DNA of 64,000 nucleotides. Source: Streptomyces sp. SID13726. Lineage in GTDB: Bacteria > Actinomycetota > Actinomycetes > Streptomycetales > Streptomycetaceae. The notes beneath the pieces were generated by a model. It saw only the letters and a list, made by a program, of their open reading frames with translations, was not told the DNA's origin and did not search any database. The stretch lies in assembly GCF_010548375.1 (NCBI RefSeq), contig NZ_JAAGLY010000018.1:1-64000 (forward strand), written 5' to 3'. Below are positions 1 to 8,561 of this stretch, piece by piece. The position numbers and the translations under genes were made by a program. Each line of letters starts with the position of its first letter. Position 1 is the first letter of the stretch.

Positions 1-15
1 CTGTGTGTTGGGTGG

Positions 16-385
16 GTTGGCCCTGACGGGCCAACAGGAACAGAGGATGCGGGGCCTGGCGGCCCCGCTGTCTTGTGTCTGAAGGTGTCATGCCTGGCGG
101 CATGACAGTGGGGTTCGGGGTGGGTTGGGGTTCCCTGCCCTGGCGGGCAGGGGTTGGGGGGTGGGTTGGGGTTCCCTGCCCTGGCGGGCAGGGGTTGGGT
201 GGGTGTCGGCGCCTGCGGCGCCGTGATGTCGTAAGGGTTTGTTAGACAGTTATCCGGTTGCCCTCCCCCCTTGGTATGCCGGGGGCCTCGGCCCTGACGG
301 GCCGGCAGAACCGTGTGAGGCGGGGCCTGGTGGCCCTGCGGCATGCCTGACGGCATGTTCTTGTGGTGCCCCGCTGTCGCGGGGC
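16..385. repeat. Array of ten hairpins with a shared TGNC-type loop
   Basis: Ten inverted repeats lie in 370 bp with no convincing gene: 16-35, 49-68, 86-107, 133-152, 174-193, 207-223, 289-304, 323-336, 342-357 and 368-385. Stems are 5 to 9 bp and mostly differ in sequence (for example GTTGGCCC, TGTCATGCC, GCCCCGC). The loops are TGAC, TGGC, TGGC, TGGC, TGGC, TGC, TGAC, TGGT, TGAC and TGTC. The different stems still pair, so the structure is kept while the sequence is not. The array ends about 115 bp before the pPIWI-RE operon. It could be a structured RNA, a DNA hairpin array comparable in style to actinomycete telomere palindromes, or stacked terminators of a gene to the left. The function is unknown. 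Confidence 0.8.
121..199. repeat. Tandem direct repeat (41-bp period) with G-quadruplex-like runs
   Basis: Positions 121-158 and 162-199 are identical over 38 bp, and each copy carries one of the TGGC-loop hairpins. The G-runs at 110-113, 117-120, 122-124 and 127-130, and again at 150-153, 156-161, 163-165 and 168-171, have loops of 1 to 3 bases. Both sets fit the G-quadruplex pattern on the plus strand. Confidence 0.8.
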
Positions 386-501
386 TCATCTTCGTTGGTT
401 TTCGGGTGCGTTGTCAGACCCGGCGTGTATGTTCCCGGAGTTGTTGGCCCGTCTGGAATGGCCCCGAATACCACTGGTGGGGCGTAGAGGGGTGATGAGT
501 T

Positions 502-1659
502 GTGCCTGTTAGTCAACATGTTGCTGCTCGGAGGATCATTACCGCTGCTCTGCGGGCTGGTGCGGCGTGGATCAACCGGGTTGAGGAGCCTCGTGCGTGG
601 CGGGAGCTGTCGCGTATGCATGGGGTGCTTTTGTCGAGTCTGCCGGTGGGGGCCGGTCCTTCGACGCCTGCCGAGATGATCGACTTGCTGCCGGTGTGCC
701 TGCGGGAGTGGGTGCCTTTGGCCTGGGACGAACTGCCTTCGGTGATGGGGGATTTGGTTGTCCTGACGGACAACGGTGAGCTGACGGAGGAGGCCTTCGA
801 GGCGGGGATGAATTATCTGGAGGCCCTGTACGGGGACGACGGGTACTTCGATCTCGGTGGGACGTGGCTTCCGGCGTGGGTTCGGCAGACGGCTGAGCAG
901 ACGGAGCGGGCTGCTTTTCGGCATATCCGCTCCGGCGGGCAGGCCGGCTATGTGGCGGCGCGGACGATGCTGACCGAGGTGCCGTACGGCACGGAGCGGG
1001 CGTTGGTCGAGGAGTACTCGCGGCGCGGTGCGGCGCGGATGGACGTGTATCGGCCTGTTCCCTCGGACCGGGTGTGGGTGGGGGCGTCGTCGTGGTTGTG
1101 GCCGTGTCCGCAGTGCCGGTATCCGATGGTGCTGCGGGGTGGGCAGTTGCGGTGTGAGTATCCGCCGCATCAGAGCCGGTTCGGTCTGGTCGCGGGCAGC
1201 GGCAAGCGGGGTGGGCCGCCCGAATTGACGGGTGGGCGGGGGCGGTTGGTGACGGCTGCGGAGCCAGCGGAGGGCGTGTTGTGCCTGGACTGGGGGGTGT
1301 GGCGGTACATCACCTGTCCCGGGCTGAGTGAGGTAGGCCTGATGCAGTGGCTGGAGAAGCAGGAGGGGGTGCGGGTCGAGCGCTGGGAGAACCTGGATGA
1401 GTGGGATATCGGCGTCTACCTGGCGGACGGGCGTTCCTGGCGGGTGGACGTCAAGGACCACCAGGACGCGCAGACGATCATCGATCGGCCGCCTGCCGGG
1501 GAGACGGTGGTCGTCCCCAACTACCGGCGCAGCCAGGTGAATCAGCTGCAGTCCGGGCTCGACGCGCTGCGGACTGCTGACGGGCAGCGCTACAGCGTGT
1601 TCACGGTCAGCCGTTTCAAGGCGGCCGTGACGAAGCGGCTGAAGGGGGTGGGGGCATGA
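502..1659 (+). CDS. PD-(D/E)xK nuclease of the pPIWI-RE three-gene island
   Basis: This 385-aa protein starts at GTG behind an AGAGGGG ribosome site. A zinc-ribbon-like set of cysteines (CPQC at 202-205, C218, perhaps H223) precedes a C-terminal domain. There W301-D302, then D316-V-K318 inside a strand-loop-strand, form a plausible PD-(D/E)xK nuclease core (D302...DxK). The middle has no hit that I recognise. It overlaps the helicase gene by 4 bp (ATGA), so the two are translationally coupled. The family known as REase associated with pPIWI-RE always travels with a DinG-type helicase and a pPIWI-RE protein, and that is exactly the context here. It is probably the DNA-cleaving subunit. Assignment rests on motif and neighbourhood, not on alignment. 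Confidence 0.75.
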   Translation: MPVSQHVAARRIITAALRAGAAWINRVEEPRAWRELSRMHGVLLSSLPVGAGPSTPAEMIDLLPVCLREWVPLAWDELPSVMGDLVVLTDNGELTEEAFEAGMNYLEALYGDDGYFDLGGTWLPAWVRQTAEQTERAAFRHIRSGGQAGYVAARTMLTEVPYGTERALVEEYSRRGAARMDVYRPVPSDRVWVGASSWLWPCPQCRYPMVLRGGQLRCEYPPHQSRFGLVAGSGKRGGPPELTGGRGRLVTAAEPAEGVLCLDWGVWRYITCPGLSEVGLMQWLEKQEGVRVERWENLDEWDIGVYLADGRSWRVDVKDHQDAQTIIDRPPAGETVVVPNYRRSQVNQLQSGLDALRTADGQRYSVFTVSRFKAAVTKRLKGVGA

Positions 1660-4600
1660 CGTCGCCGAAGAACGCGAGGTACTCCGTCAGCGTGCCGCTG
1701 ACGGTGCGGGCGGCGGTCCTGCTGGCCGCGCGGGTGTTCCCCAACCGGGCGCCGCAGGAGCAGGCGGCGTGGCGGCGTGTGGTGGATCTTGCTGATGCGC
1801 ACTTCCTGGCCACGGGGCAGATGCATCTGTGGGACGGCTGGCCTGCGCTGGCTCTGCCCGATCAGGTGCGGATCACGCGGATGCTGCGGCAACGGCCGGC
1901 GGTGCTGGCCTCCCACACGGTGTTTGTCACGGAGACAGCGGCGGTCCTGGAGGGCGGTGAGGCGGTCGAGTTCGCCCCGGGCGACGGGGCGGAGCAGGTG
2001 CTGATCCTGCCCGCGGGCGACGCGGGAGCCCTCATCGATGCCTTGCTGGACGAGCTCGAGGACAACGCGGCCAAGGGGCAGTCTCAGCCCAAGCCTGCGC
2101 CGCCCGGCTCCTACGTCAGCGACCTGCGGATTCGGGATCCGCTCAGCCCGTCGGGCCGGGTGGTGGACGTCTTCTACGACCTCGACTACCAAGGGGCCCC
2201 TGCTCCCAGCGTGGTGCAGGAGCTGGGCGAGGCCGCGGTCGCGGACAAGGTGGAGATCCCCTTCGCCGACCTGGACGAGATCGCGGGCCGGCTCGATGCG
2301 CTGCGCGGGCAGGACTACCGGCGCAAGGCGGTCGCGGACATCAGGGAGCACGCCCGCGGCCGCGACGGCACCGGCGTGGGCGAGTGCCTGCGCGTGGAGG
2401 CCGGGCCGCTGCGGGTCTTCCACGCCCCCACCGGCATGGGCAAGAACGTCCTGAGTGAACTCGTCGCGGTGTGGTGCGCCCAGCAGGGCCGGGTGATCTC
2501 GCTGGTCGTTCCGCAGAGCGCGCAGGTCCTGGCCACGGTGTACCGGCTGGAGCAGGACCTGGCCGCCCTGGACATTTCCGCACAGGTCACGCCGGTCGTC
2601 TCCCCCGCCTCCATGATGGAGCTGGCCGAGCAGACAGCCGGCAACCCTCAGGACGACGCGGACTTCAGGACCTGGGTGTACCGGGAGATGTCCTACAGCT
2701 GCCCCCTGACCGGGCACGCCACCACCTCCTCCGAAGCGGTGGATGCCTGGACTCCGGGCCAGGAGCCGTGCGACCAGCTCAAGCCCAACGGGGCCAAAGC
2801 GGACAAGGTTTTGGCCTGCCCGTGGCGCGGCGGCTGCGGGAAGTTCCGCCACCACCGGGCCGCGGCGACGGCGGACATCCTCGTCACCAACCATGCGAAC
2901 TTCCTCACCGGGCACATCCACGCGCCGGTAGCGGGCCGGCCCGCCCCGGGACGGCGCATGACCACCGAGCAGCTCCTGCTGCACCGCAGCCATCTGGTGA
3001 TCATCGACGAGGCCGATGCACTGCAGGCGCAGGCCTTCGACCGGGCGGCCCGACAGGTACTGCTGGCCCAGGACGGTGCGGAGCACACCCCGGTACGCGA
3101 TCTCGACAGCCAGTTCCGGCGCCACTGCCACCGGCTGCCGATGAGCCTCGAACAGCACCTGCGGCCGCTGATCAGCCACCTGATGTGGCTGGCCGAGTCC
3201 TACGTGTCCCACCTTGTCGGCGGTGTCATCCAGCCCGACCGGGAACGGCGCAACATGGTCGTCCCGCGGCGCTGGGACGCCATGTTCGCCTCCCGGATCT
3301 TCCACCTGGAGGCGGGTGAACGGCCCACCGCTCAGCAGATGCAGGCGGTCAACCAGCTCTACAAGCGGGAGGGGCCGCTGGAGTTCGCCGATGAGATCGA
3401 GGGGCTGGCCGAGCTGCGGGAGTTGCTGTCCTCGGTCACGGACCTGGCGGGCGGGCAGGACCGGCTCACCCACGCCACCTTGCAGCGCATCGCGGAAGCC
3501 TTCGCGGGGATCACCGGTGAGAGCGGCGACAAGCGGGTTTCCTCGCTGGCGCTGCTGGCGGCCCGGCGGGCGTATCTGGAGGAGATGGCCAGCATCCTGC
3601 ACCGCATCGTCGGGGTCGCGGCGCCGCTGCAGGGGGCGGGGATCTCCGCCGGCAACAGCCTGGTGGACGCGCTGGCCTCGCACGTGCCGTGGCGGGCCGC
3701 TCCCTACGGCCCCTTGGGGCGTGCGCTGTTCGCGTTCTCCGAGACGTTCGACCCGGCCGACCGGCACCAGACGGCGCTGCGGCTGAAGTCCTATGTCGGG
3801 GATCCGCACACCCACCTGGCCTACCTGGGCGAGGTGACCGCGCTCGCCCATACCGGCACCCGCCGGGCGGTGATCGGGATGTCCGCAACGGCGTTCATGC
3901 CGTACGCGCCGCGTCATCACCTCCTGCCGGAGCCGGCCTGGTACGTGCCGGACGACGTCAACGGAAGCCTCACCGTCGAGCTGCAGGCCGGCCAGGACGA
4001 CGGGGCGGGCATCGTGGTGTCCGGCACCGAGGGAGCGGGCCGGCACCGCGCCTACACGGCCATGGGGCGCAGCGTCGGCAAGGACCTTCCCGCGCAGCTC
4101 GACACGGTGGCCGCCGATCCGGCCACCGCACACCGCGCGTATGCGCTGCTCGCGCCGACCGCCTACAACGCCGGCCCGGCGCTCGCCCGCGGCATGATCG
4201 ACGCAGGGGTCGCGGCATCCGAGATCTGCGTGGCAGTGCGGCCGCAGGAGATGGCCTCGCTGGAGCGGATGCCGCCCGGCTGGGTGCCCATCCCCAGCAA
4301 CCGGCTCGAGCAGTTCCCCCACGCCGTGGGCCACGGCCGGTGCCGGTACCTGATCGCCCCCATGGCCCGGGTCGAGCGCGGCCTGAACATCGTCGACCGT
4401 GACGGGCGGTCCCTGCTGCATGTGGCGTGCCTGGTCAACCGGCCCGTGCCGGTGATGGAAGACCCCCCGGTGCTGCTGTCCCTGGTCAACTCCCTCGCCT
4501 ACCGCCGGCGGCGGTACGGCCCGAATCCCGCCGGGGAGCTGGAGCGGCTGCGGATCGCGGCGGGCCAGATCTTCGACGACATCCGCAGCGGCCAGGGCTA

Positions 4601-4925
4601 CTTCAAGACCTTGGGCAAGGACGTCAAACTCGCCGTCGTCGCGGAGATCCTGACCCGGCTGATCCAGCTGGGCGGCCGCACCCGCCGCGGCGGCGACCCG
4701 GGGCGGCTGCGGCTGCTGGACGCCGCCTTCACCCACACCGCCGCCGACTCCACCCTGCCCGCCCTCCTTGGGCAGCTGCGCGGGAAATGGCAGGACGAGG
4801 ACCACATGCCGCTGATCGACGCCGTCTACCGCACCACGATGACCGACGCCCTGCTGGGGCTGGCGGAGCACTCCCCCACCGGATACGCGAACGAGATCGA
4901 GGATGAGGAGTTGGGCGAATGGTGA
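1656..4925 (+). CDS. DinG/XPD-type SF2 helicase of the pPIWI-RE island
   Basis: This 1089-aa ATP-dependent helicase has Walker A APTGMGKN at 257-264 and the DEAD box at 451-454. Between them sit C349, C372, C388 and C394, which match the 4Fe-4S cluster position of XPD/DinG helicases (about 90 to 140 residues after Walker A). The motif VTNHANFL at about 410-417 is also typical of DinG. The first 240 residues form an extra N-terminal domain that I take to be the accessory domain seen in pPIWI-RE helicases. The gene overlaps its upstream neighbour by 4 bp and the pPIWI-RE gene by 7 bp. It is expected to unwind or remodel the duplex or R-loop that the PIWI protein and the nuclease act on. Family assignment is firm; the biological role is inferred. 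Confidence 0.85.
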   Translation: MTSPKNARYSVSVPLTVRAAVLLAARVFPNRAPQEQAAWRRVVDLADAHFLATGQMHLWDGWPALALPDQVRITRMLRQRPAVLASHTVFVTETAAVLEGGEAVEFAPGDGAEQVLILPAGDAGALIDALLDELEDNAAKGQSQPKPAPPGSYVSDLRIRDPLSPSGRVVDVFYDLDYQGAPAPSVVQELGEAAVADKVEIPFADLDEIAGRLDALRGQDYRRKAVADIREHARGRDGTGVGECLRVEAGPLRVFHAPTGMGKNVLSELVAVWCAQQGRVISLVVPQSAQVLATVYRLEQDLAALDISAQVTPVVSPASMMELAEQTAGNPQDDADFRTWVYREMSYSCPLTGHATTSSEAVDAWTPGQEPCDQLKPNGAKADKVLACPWRGGCGKFRHHRAAATADILVTNHANFLTGHIHAPVAGRPAPGRRMTTEQLLLHRSHLVIIDEADALQAQAFDRAARQVLLAQDGAEHTPVRDLDSQFRRHCHRLPMSLEQHLRPLISHLMWLAESYVSHLVGGVIQPDRERRNMVVPRRWDAMFASRIFHLEAGERPTAQQMQAVNQLYKREGPLEFADEIEGLAELRELLSSVTDLAGGQDRLTHATLQRIAEAFAGITGESGDKRVSSLALLAARRAYLEEMASILHRIVGVAAPLQGAGISAGNSLVDALASHVPWRAAPYGPLGRALFAFSETFDPADRHQTALRLKSYVGDPHTHLAYLGEVTALAHTGTRRAVIGMSATAFMPYAPRHHLLPEPAWYVPDDVNGSLTVELQAGQDDGAGIVVSGTEGAGRHRAYTAMGRSVGKDLPAQLDTVAADPATAHRAYALLAPTAYNAGPALARGMIDAGVAASEICVAVRPQEMASLERMPPGWVPIPSNRLEQFPHAVGHGRCRYLIAPMARVERGLNIVDRDGRSLLHVACLVNRPVPVMEDPPVLLSLVNSLAYRRRRYGPNPAGELERLRIAAGQIFDDIRSGQGYFKTLGKDVKLAVVAEILTRLIQLGGRTRRGGDPGRLRLLDAAFTHTAADSTLPALLGQLRGKWQDEDHMPLIDAVYRTTMTDALLGLAEHSPTGYANEIEDEELGEW

Positions 4926-7543
4926 GTGACGACCGCAGCCGCCTGTTCACCCTGTCCTTCCCGCTGGACGACCGGCTGCTGGGCACCGTGCACGTCTATC
5001 CGCAGGACGAGGCGTTCGCGTCGGCCTGGCGGCGGCTGCCGAAGCCGCGGGGCAAGGACGCCGTGCAGCCGATCGCGTCCCTGCAGACGGCGGCGCGCGC
5101 CGTGACCGGGGAGCGGCTGGTGTTCACCAACCCTGACCGGCCTGCCAGGACCGGGCGGTGGGCCGGGCGGAGCGTGATCGTCACGCCCGGACCGCTGGAC
5201 GAGGCCGTGGTGCGCACCCTGATGCGGGAGTGGGAGACGCGGCTGGAGGGGCATGACGGCCGTGACACCCTCGCCGCCCTGCTGCAGTTGTCCGACGACG
5301 GGCCCCAGCCGCTCAGTTCGCTGCTGCACCGCGACACCAAGGAGCGGATCACCGGTCCCCGCTGGGCGTTTCGGGTGGCCGGGTGGCGGCTGGCGAGCAT
5401 GCTGGCCGCCCAGCCTCTCCCGCTCAACGAGACCCTGCCCGCGCTGCGGTTCCACCTCGACAGTGAGGGCGACCTGCTGGCGTGGCAGGCCCCGCTGGTC
5501 CACGAGCGGACGTGGATCGACGAGGAGAGCGGCAAGCGCCGGCGCATCGCCGGCTACGCCATGGAACGCATCCACATCGAGGTCGAGCCCGCCCCGGGCG
5601 GGAAGAGTCTCGTGGCGCATCTGTCGGCGCGGATCTCGCGCGTCGCCACCCACTACAAGGGCATCCGCAACGTCCTGCTGCGCCATCCCGTCAACCCGGA
5701 CATCATCCTCAAGGCCCCGATCACCACCCGGTGGGAGAAGGGCCCGGACGGATTCATGCAGCCCAAGGACGTCTCCTACCGCGGGGCAACGGCACAGATC
5801 GTCGAGGCCTGCGGCGTCGGCCGGCTGCCCCAGCCGCCCCTGACGGGGCTGGACGAACTCGGGGAGGTGCGCGGGGTGCACCGCACGGGCAAGCACCCGA
5901 TCGACAAGGGCGCCGGAGCAATGTTCCACGCCCGGCTCGAGGAACACGCCGCACACGTCCTCGGCCAGGAGCCCGTCGTCTACACCGGGACCCCCATCAA
6001 GATCACCAAGCCGGGCGGGAGCCTGCCGCCCTACGTGCCGGCTGGCAAGATGGCCGACGCCATGGCCGCCGCCCGCCTCGATACGGTGCGCACCGTCGTG
6101 CTGTATGAGTCGGCCGAGTGGCGCACGCGGGTGATGGGGCAGCTGGCCCGCGACTACGCGCGGCCCGAACTCGCCGAACTGCCCGACGAGCAGCCTGTGG
6201 TCCTGGCCCCCGGGTACGAGCTCGTGACGGTGCGGCTGCCGGAACTGGTGCGCCACGGCAGCCACGACCGTGGCCTGATCCTGAACACTCTGCCCTGGTT
6301 CAAGCCCGGTGCCGGGCGGTCGCTGGTCACCGCCCTGTGCGAGACGCGCTACTTGACCGAGCAGGAGAAGGAGACGGGGGTGACGGACGCCAAGCACGCC
6401 CTCAAAGGGCTTTTCGCCGAGCGCGGCATCCCCTCGCAGTTCATCACCATGGACTCCGATCCGGGCGATCCCTACCGGCTGAACACGCCCGAGAAGGTCG
6501 CGCGGTCCAAGGCCCGCAACGCGGGCCTGCCGGAGCCGGACGTCGCCTACAAGGACGACCACGCGGTGCAGATCGGCCTCGGCAGCCTGCACTCCGACTC
6601 CGGGATCATCGACAACCGGCTGGCCGCCACCGCCTTCCACCGCAACGCGCGGGATACCGCCCTTGACCGGGAGGCCGTCGCGGTGGGGCTGTGGACCCGC
6701 TCCCACCGCTTCACCGAGCGTCCAGGCCGCCCCCGTAAACCGGCCGTGCTGGCCATCACGCTGGTCGCCATGCGGATCCCGCTCGGCGAGGACGCCTACT
6801 GGCCCACCCTCATGTACAGCGACCGGGGCTGGCTCCCCCTGGCCCAGGCCCGGGCCCTGCACCATGCCGGGGCCATCGGCAAAAGAGGGCATCACCTGCG
6901 GGATGACCACGAGGGCCCGGACAACGTGCGCACCTATGTGGACGGGGCGCTGGCCGCGCTCAGGAACCAGTTTCCGATCATCGTGTTCGCCGAGGAGCGG
7001 GAGCGGATCTGGCCTGGGCTGTGCAACGACCGGCTCGGGGACGGCCATGTGCCCGGGCAGAGCCTCATCGCCCAAGGGTGGGATGTGGCGGTCGTGCGGG
7101 TCGGCAACGGGCAAGGCACGCCCCAGCCGTCCCGGCGCACCGGCGGCGTGGGCAAGCTGCCGGCCAACCCGCTACAGCCCGTCATGCCGGAGAAAATCCT
7201 CTACCGTCACGACCACGGGGACGTGGTGTCCTGGCTGTTTTCCGGACAGTCCCGCCAGCACGCCGGCGGCCAGCGCACCGGCACCCAGTACACACGCCGC
7301 ACCCTGCCAGGCGGGCAACTCGCCCAGATGAGCGCCCCGTTCCACGCCATGACCCGCACCGAATACGTCATCGCCCATCCCGGCGGCTGGCGCGAGGAGC
7401 AGCTGGCAGGCCTTGCCGCACGGACCTCAGAGCAGGCCGCCATGTGGGACGGACGGACCAACCTGCCCGCACCCTTGCACCTCGCCAAGAGCGCTGATGA
7501 AAAACATCCCGGCTTCGTCGACCAGGAAGGGCTGAGCGAATAG
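4919..7543 (+). CDS. pPIWI-RE family protein (prokaryotic Argonaute relative)
   Basis: This 874-aa protein has the layout of pPIWI-RE proteins: a long N-terminal region (about 1-330), a MID-like part and a C-terminal RNase H-fold PIWI domain (about 580-830). The stretch around 672-700 (R671, R682, then FAEERERIW) carries the conserved arginine and glutamate that give the family its name. The predicted first strand of the RNase H fold (VLAITLVAMRIP, 610-621) has no aspartate, so this copy may bind rather than cut nucleic acid and leave cleavage to the first gene of the operon. pPIWI-RE islands were predicted by comparative genomics to restrict invading DNA or R-loops. The gene begins inside the end of the helicase gene and closes the operon. 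Confidence 0.82.
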   Translation: MVSDDRSRLFTLSFPLDDRLLGTVHVYPQDEAFASAWRRLPKPRGKDAVQPIASLQTAARAVTGERLVFTNPDRPARTGRWAGRSVIVTPGPLDEAVVRTLMREWETRLEGHDGRDTLAALLQLSDDGPQPLSSLLHRDTKERITGPRWAFRVAGWRLASMLAAQPLPLNETLPALRFHLDSEGDLLAWQAPLVHERTWIDEESGKRRRIAGYAMERIHIEVEPAPGGKSLVAHLSARISRVATHYKGIRNVLLRHPVNPDIILKAPITTRWEKGPDGFMQPKDVSYRGATAQIVEACGVGRLPQPPLTGLDELGEVRGVHRTGKHPIDKGAGAMFHARLEEHAAHVLGQEPVVYTGTPIKITKPGGSLPPYVPAGKMADAMAAARLDTVRTVVLYESAEWRTRVMGQLARDYARPELAELPDEQPVVLAPGYELVTVRLPELVRHGSHDRGLILNTLPWFKPGAGRSLVTALCETRYLTEQEKETGVTDAKHALKGLFAERGIPSQFITMDSDPGDPYRLNTPEKVARSKARNAGLPEPDVAYKDDHAVQIGLGSLHSDSGIIDNRLAATAFHRNARDTALDREAVAVGLWTRSHRFTERPGRPRKPAVLAITLVAMRIPLGEDAYWPTLMYSDRGWLPLAQARALHHAGAIGKRGHHLRDDHEGPDNVRTYVDGALAALRNQFPIIVFAEERERIWPGLCNDRLGDGHVPGQSLIAQGWDVAVVRVGNGQGTPQPSRRTGGVGKLPANPLQPVMPEKILYRHDHGDVVSWLFSGQSRQHAGGQRTGTQYTRRTLPGGQLAQMSAPFHAMTRTEYVIAHPGGWREEQLAGLAARTSEQAAMWDGRTNLPAPLHLAKSADEKHPGFVDQEGLSE

Positions 7544-7700
7544 ATGCGGTGCCGGCGGGCGCGGTGGCTTCCAGAATCGGTGCCAGCGCAGCTGATGAGC
7601 CGTTGGCTGCTTCCGTGCCCCACCGGCCCTTGGCGGGACGGGCATTGTGCCGCTCCCGTCACGAGCCCAGCAGTCCGCCCAACTGGCGGTGTGTAGCTGG

Positions 7701-8399
7701 TTACTTGGAGTACGTCCGTTTCCAGCGTGCTCGGTGGCGGGCTTCTCCCTGTCCGTGTCCGTTGACTTCGGCCAGGGACCGCAACGGTGTCCCGTTGTTC
7801 CATAGCCCGAAGAAGTCACGGTGCAGGGTGAGGATGTGGTGCTTGACCGCGAACGCCTCGGCCTGGGGGCTGAAGCGTGTGGTGGCGACGAAGATGGCCA
7901 CGTCCGCAGCGAAATGCACCTTGGCGCCCAGCAGATCGCGCACTTCGCGACTGGCGATCGTCCGGTGGGGTGCGTACCGCTTGCACTGGACCACCATGGT
8001 TCGGCCATCAGGCAGCTGGCCGAGCACGTCGGCTCCGTTGTCCCCGGCTCCGCCCACTCGGCGTACCTGCGTGCAGCCGTCACGGCGGCATAACTCGGCG
8101 ACCACTTCCTCGAACTCGGTGCCGGACATCACGTCGATGGCAGCCAGCGTCCGCTGTCCTGCTGCGATTTCCTCCTGTCGTTTCCAGGCGGTATCCCTGC
8201 TTCGCAGCAGCCGGTCGGTGCGCCAGAGCCGCCACACCATCCAGCCGATTCCCGCAGTGGCAAGCAGGGCGCCGAGGTACAGCAACAGCATCGGCCGCAG
8301 CAGACCCAGCAGGACCAGCGCGGCAAGCGCTCCTGCTGCTGCTTTGTTCCGGACGGTGCGTCGTCTGCGCATCGCCCTACCCTTGCGTTTGGCCGCCAT
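7701..8399 (-). CDS. Membrane-anchored Mrr-like type IV restriction endonuclease
   Basis: This 232-aa protein starts at the ATG at 8399, chosen because AGGGGG lies 6 bases upstream; an upstream in-frame GTG (8417) has none. The N-terminus is very basic, followed by two adjacent hydrophobic stretches (about residues 20-55), so the nuclease is probably tethered to the membrane. The C-terminal half has the Mrr core: E in EFEEVVAEL, then GDNGADV and VVQCKRY, giving D-x(n)-QxK as catalytic residues. Mrr-like nucleases cut modified or foreign DNA. It converges on the pPIWI-RE operon and lies 162 bp downstream of the helicase operon on the same strand, so it could be a late member of that operon or a separate gene. 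Confidence 0.85.
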   Translation of the reverse strand: MAAKRKGRAMRRRRTVRNKAAAGALAALVLLGLLRPMLLLYLGALLATAGIGWMVWRLWRTDRLLRSRDTAWKRQEEIAAGQRTLAAIDVMSGTEFEEVVAELCRRDGCTQVRRVGGAGDNGADVLGQLPDGRTMVVQCKRYAPHRTIASREVRDLLGAKVHFAADVAIFVATTRFSPQAEAFAVKHHILTLHRDFFGLWNNGTPLRSLAEVNGHGQGEARHRARWKRTYSK

Positions 8400-8561
8400 T
8401 TCTGCCCCCTCTTGCACCGGCCGGGATGGATTCCTCCCTGTTGTGCAGTGTGGGCGTGCCGCGCGGCTCCGCCAGGGCGCAGTCAGGCCATTGGCTTGAA
8501 CCTCTCGGCCCTGCCCGGCTCCAGCCGTCAGCCCGTTTTCGATAAGATCGCCCTCGCCTGC

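Noticed and set aside
1..385. CRISPR array at the left end
   Set aside because: The units are hairpins of variable stem and irregular spacing, not constant repeats with constant spacers.
239..487. 82-aa frame inside the hairpin array
   Set aside because: Composition follows the hairpin sequence, no ribosome site, no family.
250..7114. Very long open frames on the minus strand opposite the pPIWI-RE operon (250-1461, 1590-4871, 4826-7114)
   Set aside because: They mirror the codon-position GC pattern of the plus-strand genes, are rich in Gly/Arg/Pro/His without any domain, and have no ribosome sites.
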